Assembly (NCBI GenBank): GCA_050084985.1
Contig: JBITNC010000001.1
Location: 57,102,001-57,166,000 of the forward strand
From: Nageia nagi
Lineage: Eukaryota; Pinophyta
Reading direction: 5' to 3'
DNA: 64,000 nt
Shown here: positions 9,498-22,885 of the stretch, in pieces
Position numbering within the stretch: the stretch's first letter is position 1
Layout: the number at the start of each line of letters is the position of its first letter
The notes under the pieces: generated by a model
The model's database searches: none
The model's input: only the letters and a program-made list of their open reading frames with translations
Told to the model about the DNA's origin: nothing
Made by a program: the position numbers and the translations under genes

Positions 9498-10116
9498 TGT
9501 TGGGTACTTATAAATCATATAAGACTATATAAATAGGTGAATTTATGCATATGCACAAAATGAGTTTTTTGAAAAAGGTTATCTTGAGGAATCTTTGAAC
9601 TTCACCACCGAAATATCCATAAAACCTTAACTAGGTATGTGGATGTGCCTACTTGGTGCATGTAAATATAATACTATGTTTAAATTGATGCATTTATAGC
9701 CCTCTTATAAATATAGAAATGTGCCTACCTAATCAAGATGGATTTATAGCCCTCCCATAAATAGAGGTGTTTGGATTGAGGTCTTGTATGTAGTTTTTGA
9801 GCTTATAATTTGGTTTTTATGTTGTTGCATATTTGAGAGTTTGAGAGATATTTGTAGAGAGGTTTTATTTATACTCCAAAGTGAAGGTTATAACAAGGTT
9901 ATGCTACTAGTTTGTTGCTTGTATCACTTGGAAGATTAGATAATGCAAAGGGTTGAGAGCTTCTCTGTGGATGTATCCTACCTTGGGTGAACCATGTTAA
10001 TCTCTTAACTTTTGTATGTGATTGCTTATTGTTTTATATCAGTATACTTGTTGTTTCTTTTTCCATGGAGTAGTAAGATTACTTTCTTAATTCTATGAAA
10101 TGATTTAAACCTAACA
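9498..10116 (+). repeat. Probable 5' LTR of the decayed copia
   Basis: The 3' edge is firm: CCTAACA followed two bases later by a primer site. The 5' edge at TGTTGGGTAC is chosen because the 3' LTR starts TGTTGAGTAT. The CATAAATAGAGG word near 9750 could be its TATA region. Confidence 0.45.
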
Positions 10117-10118
10117 AG

Positions 10119-10130
10119 TGGTGTCAAAGC
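10119..10130 (+). promoter_or_regulatory. Primer binding site, degenerate initiator-Met type
   Basis: TGGTGTCAAAGC differs at two bases from TGGTATCAGAGC, the usual copia primer site complementary to the 3' end of initiator tRNA-Met. Confidence 0.65.
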
Positions 10131-10210
10131 TTGTTATTTTGTTAGGTTTTGCTTGGTGAATCTTGCTTGTAGATTTGGACCAAGGTGAACATATGGCAGA
10201 ATAAGGAAGG

Positions 10211-10935
10211 ATGAAGGTGGAAATATTTAATAGGAAAGGTTTTCAATTATGGAGAATGAAAATGGAAGAGTACCTCTACCAACCTCTTGAATATAACAGT
10301 AAGAAACCGTCATTTTTGAATGATGAAGGTTGGAATTTGTTGGATAGAAATGCTTTTAGGGCTATTAGACTTTGTCTAAGTTCTAGTGTAGCTTTCAATA
10401 TTTCAAGAGAGAAAAAACTAAAGGTGTAATGGATAAAACTGTTAAAATGTATGAAGAATAATCTCCCTCAAATAAGGTATACTTGATGAAAAAACTATTT
10501 AATATGAAGAAGAATGAAGATAGATCAATCCAAGATCATGTTAATGAATTCAATACGATCACAAACTAATTAACTTAAGCTAAGATTGATTTTGATGATG
10601 AAATAATAGCATTGTTAATATTATGTTATATTTTAGATAGTTGGAATAGTTTTTTCATGGTTGTTAGTAACTCTTCTTCTAATACAAAATTGGTCTTTGA
10701 TGAAATTATTAGAACCATACTAAGTGATGATATGAGAAGAATGTCTATAGGTGAAAGTTCCAATGCTACTCTCATGATGGAGATAAGGGGAAGATCAAGG
10801 GAAAGGAGAAGAAGCAAGTCAAGAGGAAAATCCAAAGGGGGATCACAATCAAAAGGTAAAACTAGATTGGAATATTGGCATTATGGTAAAAAGGTTCACA
10901 TTAAAAAGGATTGTTGGAATAGTGAAGGCAAATAA
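10211..10935 (+). pseudogene. Copia gag remnant
   Basis: Starting at MKVEIFNRKGFQLWRMKMEE, the sequence follows the copia gag (UBN2-type) pattern through DRNAFRAIRLCLSSSVAFNI. It stops at about 10427, then resumes with VNEFNTI-type and DEIIRTILSDDMRR segments. It ends in a basic RS-rich linker and a damaged zinc knuckle (YWHYGKKVHIKKDC), where the first two cysteines read Y and H. At least two stops interrupt it. Confidence 0.75.
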
Positions 10936-11013
10936 ATAGAAGGTAATAGTAATGAAAGCACACATAATTAAGAAGCAAATATAGTTGATGAAATATTACA
11001 AGATGCTTTATAA

Positions 11014-13406
11014 ATGTCTCTTAATGAAAATGATGAATATTGGGTAATTAATTTGGATGCTTCATTTCATGCTACCTCGCATAAGGAATATTTTACAAAC
11101 TACACACAAGGTGACTATGGTCAGGTATTATTAGGTAATTCACACCCATGCAAAATTATTGGTATTGATAATATAACAATTAAATTACCTAATGGTGTAC
11201 AATGGATTCTTTATGATGTAAGACACTTCTTAATCTTAAAATAAATCTTATATAAGTAAGTAAATAGGAGAAGGAAGGGTATATTAATGCATTTTGTAAT
11301 TCTAGTTGGAAGGTCACAAAAGGTTCAATGGTGGTTGCAAAGGGTAACTTGGTAGGCACACTTTATTTACTTACATATATCTTTAATTTCTCCATGAATA
11401 TTATTTCAATAGGTCAAGATGAAAGACTATGGTGTAATAGAATTGGGCATATGATTGAGAAAGGTATGAAAATATTACACTCTAGATGCTTGCTTCCAAA
11501 TCTAAAAGAGATTGATATGGGATTTTGTGAAGATTGTATATATGGTAAACAAAGAAGAGTTAGTTTTTTAAAATTTGGCAAATAAAAGAAAATTCAAAAG
11601 TTAGAGCTGGTTCATAAATATGTGTGGGATCCTCAACATGTTAGCTCACTTGGTGGCTCATCTTAATTTGCCACATTTACTAATGATTCTAATAGAAAGA
11701 CATGAGTGTATTTCATTAAGAGTATAGTTTATGTGTTTGAAATATTTAAGGTTTGGAAGGCATTAGTTGAAAATGAAACAAGTTTAAAGTTGAAATGTAT
11801 CATATTTGGCAATGGTGGTGAAATTTATAGTAAAGAGTTTGATACATTTTGTTCATATAATGAAATTAGAAGAATCAAGGTTATTCCTAGAAATCTTGAA
11901 GAAAATGGTGTTATATAAAGAATGAATAGGATCATTTTGAAAAGGGCTAAAAGTATGAGGATACATGCAGGATTACTTTTGAATCTTTGGCCTAATGTTG
12001 TTGATATTATTGTTTACTTAATTAACATGGGTCCATTTATGGCTTTATATGGAGGAATTATAGAGGAGAAGTGGATAGGTAAAAAGGTGATTCACTCACT
12101 CCTATGAGTATTTGGTTATGAATCATTTGCACATATAAGAGTATAGAAAGACACTTGATGCAAATTCACAAAAATGCTACTTCATTAGGCATGGAATTGA
12201 TGGTTTGGATTTCAAATTATGGGATGTTGGTAATCTAAACATCATTAGAAGTATATATATCATATTCAATGAGAAAAATATGTAAAAATATAGGTTACAA
12301 ATTTTTAAAAATAAAAAGGAAATGGGACCAAGATTTGTAACTCTTAATGACATTGATGATCATGAGAAACTTAAAGAGCAAAGTGAAGCACTTACATAAT
12401 AAGAACCTCAAACACCACCTACAGTTGTGAGGAAATATTCAATAATTAGTAAAGCTCTTAATCACTATTCTCCTTCTCTTTATTATGTGCTTTATACTGA
12501 TAGTGATGACCCTAAATGTTTTGATGAAGCCATGCAAACTAGTACATAGATTAAGTGGGAGCATACCATGAAGGAAGATATGGAATCATTACTTCAAAAC
12601 CAATCTTGGAGTTTGGTTGAGCTTCTTGAGGGTAAAAGAGCACTTACAAATGAATGATTGTGCAGGTTAAAGGAAGAGAGAGATGGAAAAAAGAGGTACA
12701 AGGCAAGACTTTTGGTAAAAGGTTTTGCTCAAAAGAAAGGTATATATTTTGATGAAATCTTTTTTTTGGTTGTAAAAATGAACTCCATTAGAAAAATATT
12801 GAGTATCATTGCTACTAAAAATCTATTTCTTGAACAACTAGATGTAAAGATAGCTTTTCTTCATGGTGACTTGGAGGAGGAGATTTACATGCATCAACCT
12901 CAAGGTTTCAAGGTCAAAGGTAAATGAAGGTATATGTGTAAGTTGAAAAAGAGCTTATATGGCCTCAAATAACTCATAGAAAATGGTATATTAAATTTGA
13001 TATTTTCATGGTAATAAATGAATTCATTATATGTCAATTGGATCATTATGTATACTTTCAGAAGAAAACAAATGGTAACTATGTTATTGTACTTTTGTAT
13101 GTGGATTATATGCTACTAGCAGAAACTAGTATGCATGATATTATTGATCTTAAGGAAAAGTTGGCTAAAAATTTTGCAATGAAGGATTTGGGTGAGTCTA
13201 AGAAAATTATTATAATTAAAATAAAATGAGATAAATAAAACAACATGATAAGATTAAGTCAAGAAGACTACCTTGAAAAAATGCTTAAAAAGTTTAATAT
13301 GAAGGATGCAAAATATGTAACTACACCATTGGAAAAATATTTCAAACTAATCACTAAATATTAAGTCCTAAAATAAATAAGGAAAAAGAGTGTATGAATA
13401 AGGTTA
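11014..13406 (+). pseudogene. Copia pol remnant, part 1 (protease, integrase, reverse transcriptase)
   Basis: The protease region reads YWVINLDASFHATSHKEYF, where the catalytic DSGAS-type site is replaced by DASFH. Pre-integrase (RIGHMIEKGMKILH; CEDCIYGKQRR) follows near 11440-11560, with integrase fragments to about 12110. Reverse transcriptase follows: KRYKARLLVKGFAQKKGI near 12690, EQLDVKIAFLHGDLEEEIYM near 12835, and LLYVDYMLLAE near 13095, where the YVDD catalytic box has become YVDY. The reading is broken by many stops and stops abruptly at 13406 where the gypsy insertion begins. Confidence 0.8.
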
Positions 13407-14527
13407 TATCAACTATTTTAGCACATAAGTAACCATAATATCAGGCCTTCCTCTTATAATGATCTTTCATCTCAATGCATTGCTTTACTTAGTGGTTATG
13501 CAATTTAAACACTATGACCAATACAATAATCTTACAATGGAATAATTATATAATATTATTGATGAAGGTGAAGATAAAAATATAACAAGAGTTACAATGC
13601 AATGGTAAAAAACTCTCATTATGATGATAGCAATGAACTTGGTTATCCCATGAGGAGCAACACCACTTGCTCAACTCAACAATCAATCCAACACAACCAC
13701 TATCATAACTTCACAAAGAGAGCCTTATTACAACAAAACTCCAACCTTCTCTTCACTTAGATAATAACAAACATAATATAACACTTGACACACTTATGAC
13801 ACTAAGACTCAAGACTCATCACACATATATATATAAAATTCTTCATAACTTCACAACTTCAACTCAACTTAACTTGACTTACACTCGACTCCCATTAAAC
13901 TTTCTCTAGACTTTGTACCCAACTTGCACTATAATTGTGATCAAATTGCACTAGACTTGTGCTCAACTTGCTTTACATGCCCATAACACTTCATTATTTA
14001 TAAGCTAGAGAAGGTATTTAGATTTATCAACAACTTTATTTTTAAAATACATTTTATCTACATCTCTAGAAATATCCAAAACACTTTTAGAAATAACCAT
14101 GAGATGCCATATAGATATTTTTCCACATAACCCTTTTCTAGAAACCCCTTTTAAATTATCAATAACTACTTCCACATCATCCCATGTTCTTATGCATATA
14201 ATCCTATGGATAAATCTAGAACATATATCCTCTAGATATTACCCATGGATATTTTCTCCACTTACCATTACTTAATTTTTCACCATTTACCATTTACCAT
14301 TTACTAGTTTACTTTTTATTGAAGTTCACTAACTTAAAGCCCCTATAGTATACTTGTACTACTAATCATAGTTACATCCCTATCTCTAATTGTGGTTGTA
14401 ATTGTAGCTTATTGGTGGACACCATTATCTTGCACAATAAGTTTGCTGCTAGGAACTATTATTGATTATGACACATACTAGTTACATAGAGATAATATAT
14501 ATTTACTAAAAAAAAAAAACTATAATA
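13407..14527 (-). repeat. 3' LTR of the gypsy element
   Basis: It is collinear with 18984-20127, sharing for instance CTTTACTTAGTGGTTATGCA and the ACCATTTACCATTTAC stretch, with numerous substitutions that indicate age. On the minus strand a purine tract (AGGAGGAGGAGAAGA) precedes it at about 14528-14542. Confidence 0.8.
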
Positions 14528-14547
14528 TCTTCTCCTCCTCCTAATTT

Positions 14548-17523
14548 CTACTCCATCCTTGAAGTAGGAAAGTCTTCAATTAGGGTCTTAAAAATCTTTA
14601 ACTTTTCATGGTTGATCCATTTAGAAATCAGAGTACCATCCAATTCTTCAAGTTTATACATTCCATTATCATGAATTTCTACTATCCTATATAGTCTACT
14701 CCACTTTGGTAATAACTTACTATATTTCTTCTTATGGTGTTTGGAATTATATACCATGACCAGATCATTGACCTTGAATGGATACCTTTTTAACTTCTTA
14801 TCAAAATACTCCTTTTGCTTAATTTTCTTCTTTTTAATAGTCTCATTAGCTTATTAGTGCATTTCTTCTAATTGTTGAAGATTCATTAATCTATCATCAA
14901 TAAATCCTCCATCCTTTCTTTTCCTTGATATAGCTCTTAAACTTGGAACATCAATTTCAATAGGCAAAATAGGATCACTTCCATATGCTAAATGGAAGGG
15001 AGAATACCTAGTCAATGTCTTTATTATATCTTTGTATGCCATAGTGTTGCATGAATCCTTTTATCCCATTATATATTGCAATATTGCATCCTTAGCAAGT
15101 ATCTAACATAATACATCTAATGGACATCCAAATATTATACTACTTCATTATGAAATGGGTTCCTTGATAAATACAATATCTAATGGACATCCAAATCTTA
15201 TCATAATGTGCTCATACAAAAATCTTTCTTCCTCTTTCATTGATGCTTCCTTCAATTATCTTGCTTCTACCCACTTAGTCAAATAGTCAGTAGCCATAAT
15301 AATATATGTATTCTCCTTGGTATAGGAGGGAGTGGTCCTACAATGTCAATTCCCCATTTCTCAAATGGTCTTAAGGAAAGAATAGGACATAATGGTGTTG
15401 ATGTTGTTCTATGATTCCTATAAGACTAACAAACATCACAACTTTTACAATAACTGAAATAATCTTTAAAAAGAGTGGGCTAGTAATAACCTAAATCCAA
15501 TAAGCATCTTGTTGTCAATTATCCAAAAAATATCCTCCATATATGCCATCATGCATCTCTCTTATTAACTCTTTCCCTTGATCTCATCTAATAGCATAAA
15601 TATATTTTCCATCTGTTTCAACTCTATATAACACCCCATCAACAAGTGTATAGGATCTACTTGCCTGAGTAATTTTTCTTTGGAAATTTGAATTCAATAA
15701 AGTAATTCCAAATGTCTATTTAATCATTTGGAATCATCTTCATAGAAAACAAAGTTGCATTGAAAAAATTACCACCATCACTAAAAGATCTAATGCCTTC
15801 ATATGCTTTGAATAGTGCATCAACATTGATATGTTTCTTGCCTGGTCTATCCACAATATCAAACTCATATTCTTGTAATAGGAGTATCCACTTTGTAATC
15901 CATCCCATAGGATTAGGCTTATTAATGATATACTTCAAATCTTAATGATCACTAACCATAGTAAACTTTTGTCCCAATAAGTAGTTTCTAAATTTTTTTA
16001 AAGAAAAAATTATAGCTAAAGGTTCTCTTTTAGTGACTGTATAATTTACCTCATCATTGCTCATTTGTTGACTCCTAAAATGGATAGGATGATCATTTCC
16101 ATCTTCATCTTTCTAGCTAAGTGTACTACCTAATGCTTTGTTATATGCATCTGTGTAGATTATGAATGGCTTACTCCAATTAGGATTCTTCAAAATTGGT
16201 GTTGTTACCAATTCTTATTTTAGCTCCTTAAATGCTTCTATCACTTCTTTTCTTAGTTCATATGACACATCCTTATTCAAATATTGAGTCAATAGCTGAG
16301 CAATCTTGGAGTTGTTCTTGATAAATCTTCTATAGTAACCAACATGCCCCAAGAAATATCTTAACTTGCTCTTATTCCCTGAGAATAGAAGCTCCTTAAT
16401 ATTAGGAACCTTCTCTAGATTTGTTTCAATACCACTCTTGGATACAACATGTCCCAAAAGTACTCCCTTTGAGCATACAAAACTACATTTGGTTGGATTC
16501 AATGATGCTCTTGCTTCTTGTAGTCTTTCAAAAGCCTTCTCAATTTTCCCCAAATGATTTTCCTTCTTTCCATATATACAAAAATCATCTAGAAAAACTC
16601 TAATGAATGTTCTAATATAAGGCTAATAAACTCTATTCATAAGTCTTTAAAATGTAGCAGGTGCATTACACAATCCAAAGAGCATTACTTGGTAAGAGAA
16701 TGTATCCATGGAGTGGTAAAAGTTATCTTCAATTGATCCTTATCTACTATCCCAACTTGGTTATATCCACTATAACCATTTGTGAATTTGTGGTAATCAT
16801 ATCCTACCACTTCATCCAAAATTTAATTTAAAAAAGGAAGAGGATAATGATCTTTCTTTGTGAATTTATTTAGCTTTCGATAATTAACACATATTTTTAT
16901 CTTCCCATTCTTCTTGTTAGATACCACAATAGGAGAAACCCATTATGAATTATCTATAAGAAAGATAAATCTTGCATCTAAGAGCCTATTTATTTCTTCT
17001 TTAATACTTTTAGAGAAATTTGGATTCATCCTATAGGGCATTTGTTTAATAGGCTTAGTATTCTCCATCAATTCAATTGAATGTTCTACCCACATTACTC
17101 ATAACTCCTTATAATCAAAGGTGAAGGGGTGTATATACCTTCAAAAAAGTTGAATATACTCTTATCTATCATTTTCTTTGATAAAATCCCCAAATTGTGG
17201 CTGCTACAGATGATGCTCCATTTCTTCCTTTGTAAATTGCATAGCAGATTCAGTACATGGAGTTGGTACATCCATCATTAAGATATCAACATGCTCCTCA
17301 TCTTTAGTATCCATATTATTGATACTTGTATATCTTCAATATGTCCACTCTCACTCTTAAACTTTGATGTATTTATAATATGGCTTAAGGGTACCACTGG
17401 AATTCTCATTGTATCTTGTCCTATTGTCATGTATCCCTCATTATAGTAGTTACAAGCATGAACTCTTTTTAACCATGTCCTTCCCAAGAGCATGGGATAA
17501 GCTACTAAATCATCCTTCATCAC
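14548..17523 (-). pseudogene. Gypsy pol remnant
   Basis: On the minus strand, a protease-region segment (AYPMLLGRTWLKRVHAC) lies near 17500. Reverse transcriptase lies near 16900-16560, with broken KKNGKI..YRKLN and YSGYNQVG-like text. The connection to RNase H reads KCSFVCSKGVLLGHVVSKSG near 16480, followed by YFLGHVGYYRRFI. RNase H ends YEFDIVDRPGKKHINVDAL near 15850. Integrase includes SPFHLAYGSDPILPIEIDVP near 15000, and the end is YKLEELDGTLISKWINHEKL near 14620. No chromodomain was recognised. Stops and shifts occur throughout, so no enzyme could be made. Confidence 0.8.
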
Positions 17524-18930
17524 TTAGAAATCTACCAAACAGGTAACTCTAATAATAGAAATAGCAACATTTGAAACAACTCCTTCAAGTTTTATTTTAC
17601 CCTTATTTAATGATCTCAACTATACTGTAGACTCATGATTAACTTTTAACTGCAACATATTTATAACATAAATTGTCATAATATTTATAGTATCACCTCT
17701 ATATACTAAAACATTAGGAATAGAGACATCATTGCAAAGTACCTCATCTTGGGGAGCATATGGATCCACTTTCGCTTCCAAGATAGGAACATCTGCTTAC
17801 TTCTTCTTTTGTACACTAAGTTCACTTTGCAATTCTCTCCTATTCTCATAAGATAATGCCATTAATTTTTGATATGTTATATTGGTAAAATGTGATGATA
17901 GATCCTCCAATATTGAATAAAGTACTTGGCCTTAGGAGATTGATAAGTCTTGGACACGTAGTCTTCTTCTCCTTCTTTTCCCTTTATACTCTTTTATATT
18001 CTTAGCTTCTCGTTATCCTTTGTATGCATGCTCATTCACACATTTTATGGAAATATTATTAGCTTATTATTCTTCTTTCATAAGCTCCTATACATTTACA
18101 GGTGCCTTTCCTTTTCCATCCTTTATTCCTAAAGTTGATGGCTTACTCAGATAATTAGTTTTGTAATGCCTTTTGTTCCCACATCTATAGCATGTGATAT
18201 TTGCAACATTCTTTCTACGATCATGATCTCCCCCTTGGGGTCATTGTAGCATTATAATTTCCTTTCCTTAAAAAATACTAATAGCCAATTATCCCATTTT
18301 AAGAATCAAATCATCATATTTTGTTGAAGAGATAGAATTCAATGATGTACCTAGTGTTAAAGGCCTTGTATTAGTACATGGTGTAGGAGGAACTATGATT
18401 TCTTTTGGTTATTCCTCCATACTTTCCAATTGATTCTTCATTATATCCTTAGATTGTTTCATAGTGGTAAGCCTTTCATACTTCACCCTTTGTCAGATAT
18501 CTTACCTCATGCCTAAGATGAAGTGCTTTAGTAACAATCTATTAATATCATCAATAACTCTATCACCAAGATTCTTCTTTCAAATTTAAGCCTCAATCTT
18601 CCTCCTCAATTCATATGATTGAGCATAGTAGTCTATAATCTTCTCATTCACTCCTTGGCCTAGCTTGGTGATCTCAATCATGAGATTGGAGTACTTTTCT
18701 TGTGGTTCAAACTCTTCAAGAAATATTTCTTAAACTTGATCCCAAGAATTTTGCATAACTTCCTTCGATGTCTTGTACCAATAATGAGTCACTTCATTAA
18801 GGATGGTAGGAAGAAATTTTTCCCATTGTTCCTTCATAGTCAATCCATTACAAATACATAAATTCTTGAGCATCCTCATGAGATTGAGAAAAAAAAACAT
18901 GAGTTTTACCCATGATAACGAAAGAATCTT
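17524..18930 (-). pseudogene. Gypsy gag and protease N-terminal remnant
   Basis: On the minus strand, text beginning MGKTHVFFSQSHEDAQEF near 18915 and heavily interrupted gag-like sequence lead to a damaged zinc knuckle (CYRCGNKRHYKTNY) near 18190, in which the last cysteine reads tyrosine. Up to 17524 there is further coding-like but broken sequence. Confidence 0.6.
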
Positions 18931-18983
18931 GTAATTACAAGATTACCACTAATGAGTAAAGGTCCCAACAATAAAACTAAAAA

Positions 18984-20127
18984 TGTTAACTATTTTAGCA
19001 CACAAGTAACTATAATACTATGCCTTCCTCTTGCAATGATCTTTCATCTCAATGCACTGCTTTACTTAGTGGTTATGCAATTTAGACACTATGACCAACA
19101 TAATAATTGTATAATGGAACAATGATATAATATTATTGATAAAAGTGAAGATACAATTATAACAAGAGTTACAATGTAATGGTAAGAAACTTTCATCATG
19201 ATGATAGTAATGGAGTTGGTTATCCCATGAGGAACACCACCACTTACTCAACTCAATAACCAATCCAACAAAACTACTATCACAACTTCACAAAGAGTGC
19301 CTTCTTAAAATAAAACTTCAACCTTCTTTTCACTTGGATAATTACAAACATAATATAATACTTGACATGCTTATGACACTAAGACTCAAGACTCATATTA
19401 CATATATAAACTTCTTCACAACTCACTCACAACTTCAACTCAACTTGAATTAACTTGCATTTGACTCCCACTAAACTTTCTCTAGACTTTGCACTCAACT
19501 TACAATATACTTGTACTCAACTTGCACTTGACTTGTGGTCAACTTACTTTACATGCCCATAACACTTCTCTATTTATAAGATAGAGAAGTTATCTAGATT
19601 TATCTACAACTTTAATTTTAAAATACATTAAATCTCTATCTATAGAAATATCTAAACCACTTTTATAAATAACCATGAGATGCCACATAGATCTTTTGCC
19701 ACAAAATCCTTTTCTAGAAATCCCTTTTAAATATCAACAACTACTTCCACATCATCCAATGTCCTTATACCACATAATCCTATGGATAATTCTAAAACAT
19801 ATATCTTCTAGATATTACCCATGGATATTTCCTCCACATACCATTACTTAACCTTTCACCATTTACCATTTACCTTTTATCATTTACCATTTTACTTATT
19901 ACTGGACTTCACCAACTTAAAGTCGCCATAGTACACTTGTACTACTAATCATTGTTACATATTTATCTCTTTATTTAGATTGGACCATTATTTCATTATG
20001 GTTTTAACTATAGCTTATTGGTGGGAAATGTTATCTTGCACAAGAAGTTCGATGCTAGGAACTATTATTGATTATGACACATGCTAGTTACATAGAGATA
20101 CTATATATTTACTAGAAAAATATAATG
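18984..20127 (-). repeat. 5' LTR of the gypsy element
   Basis: It pairs with 13407-14527. The inner edge reads TGTTAACTATTTTAG. A standard primer site is not obvious in the bases that follow on the minus strand. Confidence 0.8.
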
Positions 20128-20795
20128 ATGAAAGTTCCCTATGCTTTGGCTGTTGGGAGTCTAGTGCATGCAATGGTGTGTACTAGACCTTATAGACCAC
20201 AAGCAATAGGTGTTGTAAGTAGGTTTATGAACAATCCATGAAAGGATAATTGGGAAGCAAGTAAGTGGATCCTTAGGTATTTGAGGGGTACCTCTCATTA
20301 CTCTTTGTGTTTTGGAGGTTCTAACACTTGTTTGCAAGATTATGTTGATTCTCACATGTAAGGTGATCTTGATGGTGGGAGAAGCATTGTAGGTTATGTA
20401 TTTACTATTAGTGGTACATCAGTTAGATGGATCTCTAATCTCCAACAAGTTATGGCTCTCTCCACTATGAAGCTGAGTATGTTGTTGCTACAAAGGCAAG
20501 CAAAGAGGTAATTTACTTACATAGATTATTGGAAAAATTGGGTAAGGTGTAGAAGGATGCAAAACTATGGAGTGATAGTCAAAGTGTTATCCATTTTGCA
20601 AAGAACTCAACCTTTCACTATAGAAACAAACACATCAAGCTTCTATACTACTTCATTCGGGCAATATTGGAGACTGGTTTAGTAAATTTGGGAAAGATTC
20701 ATACCTCACTAAATCTTGTATACATGTTCCCTAAAGTTGTAACAAAGGAGAAGTTGAGCTTGTGCTCAATTTTGATTGCCCTTAAGGAGTAATAT
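20128..20795 (+). pseudogene. Copia pol remnant, part 2 (end of reverse transcriptase, RNase H)
   Basis: The sequence resumes exactly where part 1 left off. It reads KVPYALAVGSLVHAMVCTRP, then WILRYLRGTSHYSLCFGGS, a GDLDGGRSIVGYVFTISG block and a frameshifted ALSTMKLSMLLL (normally ALSTTEAEY). Two in-frame stops are visible before the RNase H core. Together with part 1 this shows the gypsy inserted after the copia had already been integrated. Confidence 0.8.
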
Positions 20796-20850
20796 CAAGA
20801 TGAGAAGAGTTCAACCCTTGTTGCAGTGTGTTGTAGAGGTATCATTATCC

Positions 20851-20861
20851 AAGTGGGAGAT
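20851..20861 (+). promoter_or_regulatory. Polypurine tract of the decayed copia
   Basis: AAGTGGGAGAT directly precedes TGTTGAGTAT, the likely start of the 3' LTR. Confidence 0.6.
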
Positions 20862-21664
20862 TGTTGAGTATTTTAGAAGAGGTTGTTAGAATTTTCTTAA
20901 GTATGTTTCTCTTCCAAGGTGAAATTCATCAACGTAGCACCAAGTATTGGATTTTGAGTGCAAGTATTTTATTTCCCATACATTATCCTAACACTTAGCT
21001 CTTTAAGCTTTACATAACGTGTGAGAATGATTTTATATAATGATTAATATCAAAATTATTTCCCAAAGTCAACATCAATTACATAAAATGAAAAGGACCA
21101 AATATACTATGGAGGATACAAATATACATTCCTAATGTAATATGTTGGGTAAGCCTTCATTATATTATATTATTTTCCTTTTATATATTTTGTTTTAAAT
21201 GCCACTAAAGTATTTCTATAAGGCATTTATAGGAATATTTGTTATAAGCTTATTATTTTAGGTATTTAAAACTTTAATTTATACCTTAATAAATTCTAAC
21301 ATCATGATATCTAGGCAACATTCCATAATAAAATAATACATGTATTCATCCATTACTTCAATGGAAATAATGAGTGTTATTTCATGCCTTCAAACCTTAG
21401 GCTTTGATGGAGAATTTTTAAATATGTTTATCTTCATATCATTATTCAATGCTCACAAGTTTGGGCACAAATCTTTCAAAATATTCCATATTTTTCTCAT
21501 GATTTTTTGTAGGGGTGCAAAAAGGGGATTCTTTAAACAAGATTCCCAAAACCTATTTTTACATCATTTATAGATATTCAATTAAAAACATTTATTTTAT
21601 TTCTAAAATTGACCCAAGACAAATTGTATTTCAATCATCTACAAACTTTATAGAGCCCACTACT
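20862..21664. other. Remnant 3' LTR and AT-rich flank
   Basis: The first part is likely 3' LTR of the copia ending at 20862. A CCTAACA near 20990 may be its end, which would make it much shorter than the 5' LTR. The rest has no coding signal. Confidence 0.35.
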
Positions 21665-22167
21665 TGAAGGATTGAACTATAACATAAATAACCCTTAATT
21701 ACCAAGATCTCATGAAAGCTCAATCTCACATCTAAATTACTCAAATAAGACAATCTCACAAAGATAACTCAAGATGTAAAGTGGTTCCTCCAACTAGGAG
21801 TACATCCACTAACTAGATCTCGCTTCATTCACAAACATAAATCGCTTACAATTCTCCTAATCTCATATCCTAAACACTATAATATAGCATAAATTTACTC
21901 CACAAATTGGTGTGTGATCACAAAGATAGAGCTTTCTATTTATAGCCTAAAATCCCTCTTTGGATCATCCTTTTACCCAATGTACAGAGGCATGACATGC
22001 AACTCCCTTTTACTCAAGGGACATGCTCATAACATGGAGGGTAGAACAAGTTACATTATCATATTCACTTAAATACTTAAGGTATCTATTGATACCATTA
22101 AGTATTAGTGAATTTACAAAGAGGATTAATACTAAACCTTTACAATAATGCATTATACATTCCAACA
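21665..22167 (-). repeat. 3' LTR of the copia family A element
   Basis: This 503-bp LTR on the minus strand begins TGTTGGAATGTATAATGC and ends CCTTCA. It includes a TATTTATAG block, the likely TATA region. Confidence 0.8.
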
Positions 22168-22180
22168 CTCCCCCTTAATG
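22168..22180 (-). promoter_or_regulatory. Polypurine tract of the copia family A element
   Basis: The minus strand reads CATTAAGGGGGAG directly before the 3' LTR start. Between here and 22885 the element's 3' untranslated part shows no coding signal, apart from two imperfect copies of an AGTTCCTCACAYATGGATAAC repeat near 22675 and 22725. Confidence 0.7.
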
Positions 22181-22885
22181 CAATATTGGGATAGAGTGAA
22201 TAAGAGAGAAGAAAAAGAGAGAGTAAGAGAGTTCTCCTTCAAATAGATACAATAGAAATGATAACTTTTTACATATTTATGAAGTAAGCAAGATCTAGTT
22301 CATGACTCACTACTTTACCATTTTAACAAATGGTTTACAATACAATAATTAACCATAATCGATTTCAAAGTACATAAAGTAGTCATCCAACTAGAAGTCA
22401 TAATGAGTCTCCATGAGCTTGCACACTCGAATTAAGTAAATATAATTTCAAGAGAACCTATAAGTCATAAGCAGCTCAAACAATAAGATCAATTAGATGC
22501 AACATAATCATATCAATAAGGATAAATGTATAAAATAATGATATCATAAATTGATCAATGGTGCACTATAAGTCATCATGAAGATGCTAAGCCAAAAACT
22601 TATTGTCACCTATTGTATATATAAAATATGTGTTGATTATCATTACAAATAGAGAAAAATAAAATACACATACGAGTTCCTCACATATGGATAACTGAAT
22701 AGCTCCAAAAGACACATACAAGTTCCTCACACATGGATAACTGAATAGTGCTAGATTGGCCAATCTTTTGCTCAAATAATTGTACAATAAGTTCTTCACA
22801 TAGAGGAACTTAACACGAAGGTTTCCTCATAATAAACACTATATAACATAAAATCTTCCTATGGGTGAAGTTAATATCACAAAGT

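Larger units (their letters stand above)
13407..20127 (-). mobile_element. Decayed Ty3/gypsy element inserted in the copia pol
   Basis: LTRs of about 1.1 kb at 13407-14527 and 18984-20127 enclose gag, protease, reverse transcriptase, RNase H and integrase on the minus strand in gypsy order. The flanking copia reads MNKV at the left and KVPYALAVGSLVHAM at the right, so the insertion interrupts one codon region of the copia. A clean target duplication could not be read because the LTR edges are mutated. Confidence 0.85.
9498..20862 (+). mobile_element. Decayed Ty1/copia element split by a gypsy insertion
   Basis: A primer site (10119-10130), gag with zinc knuckle, protease, integrase, reverse transcriptase and RNase H occur in copia order, but with many frameshifts and stops. 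The second part of the reverse transcriptase/RNase H region resumes at about 20128 after a gypsy element. A purine tract at 20851-20861 is followed by TGTTGAGTAT, the likely 3' LTR start. The outer limits are uncertain because the two LTRs can hardly be matched by eye. Confidence 0.75.
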
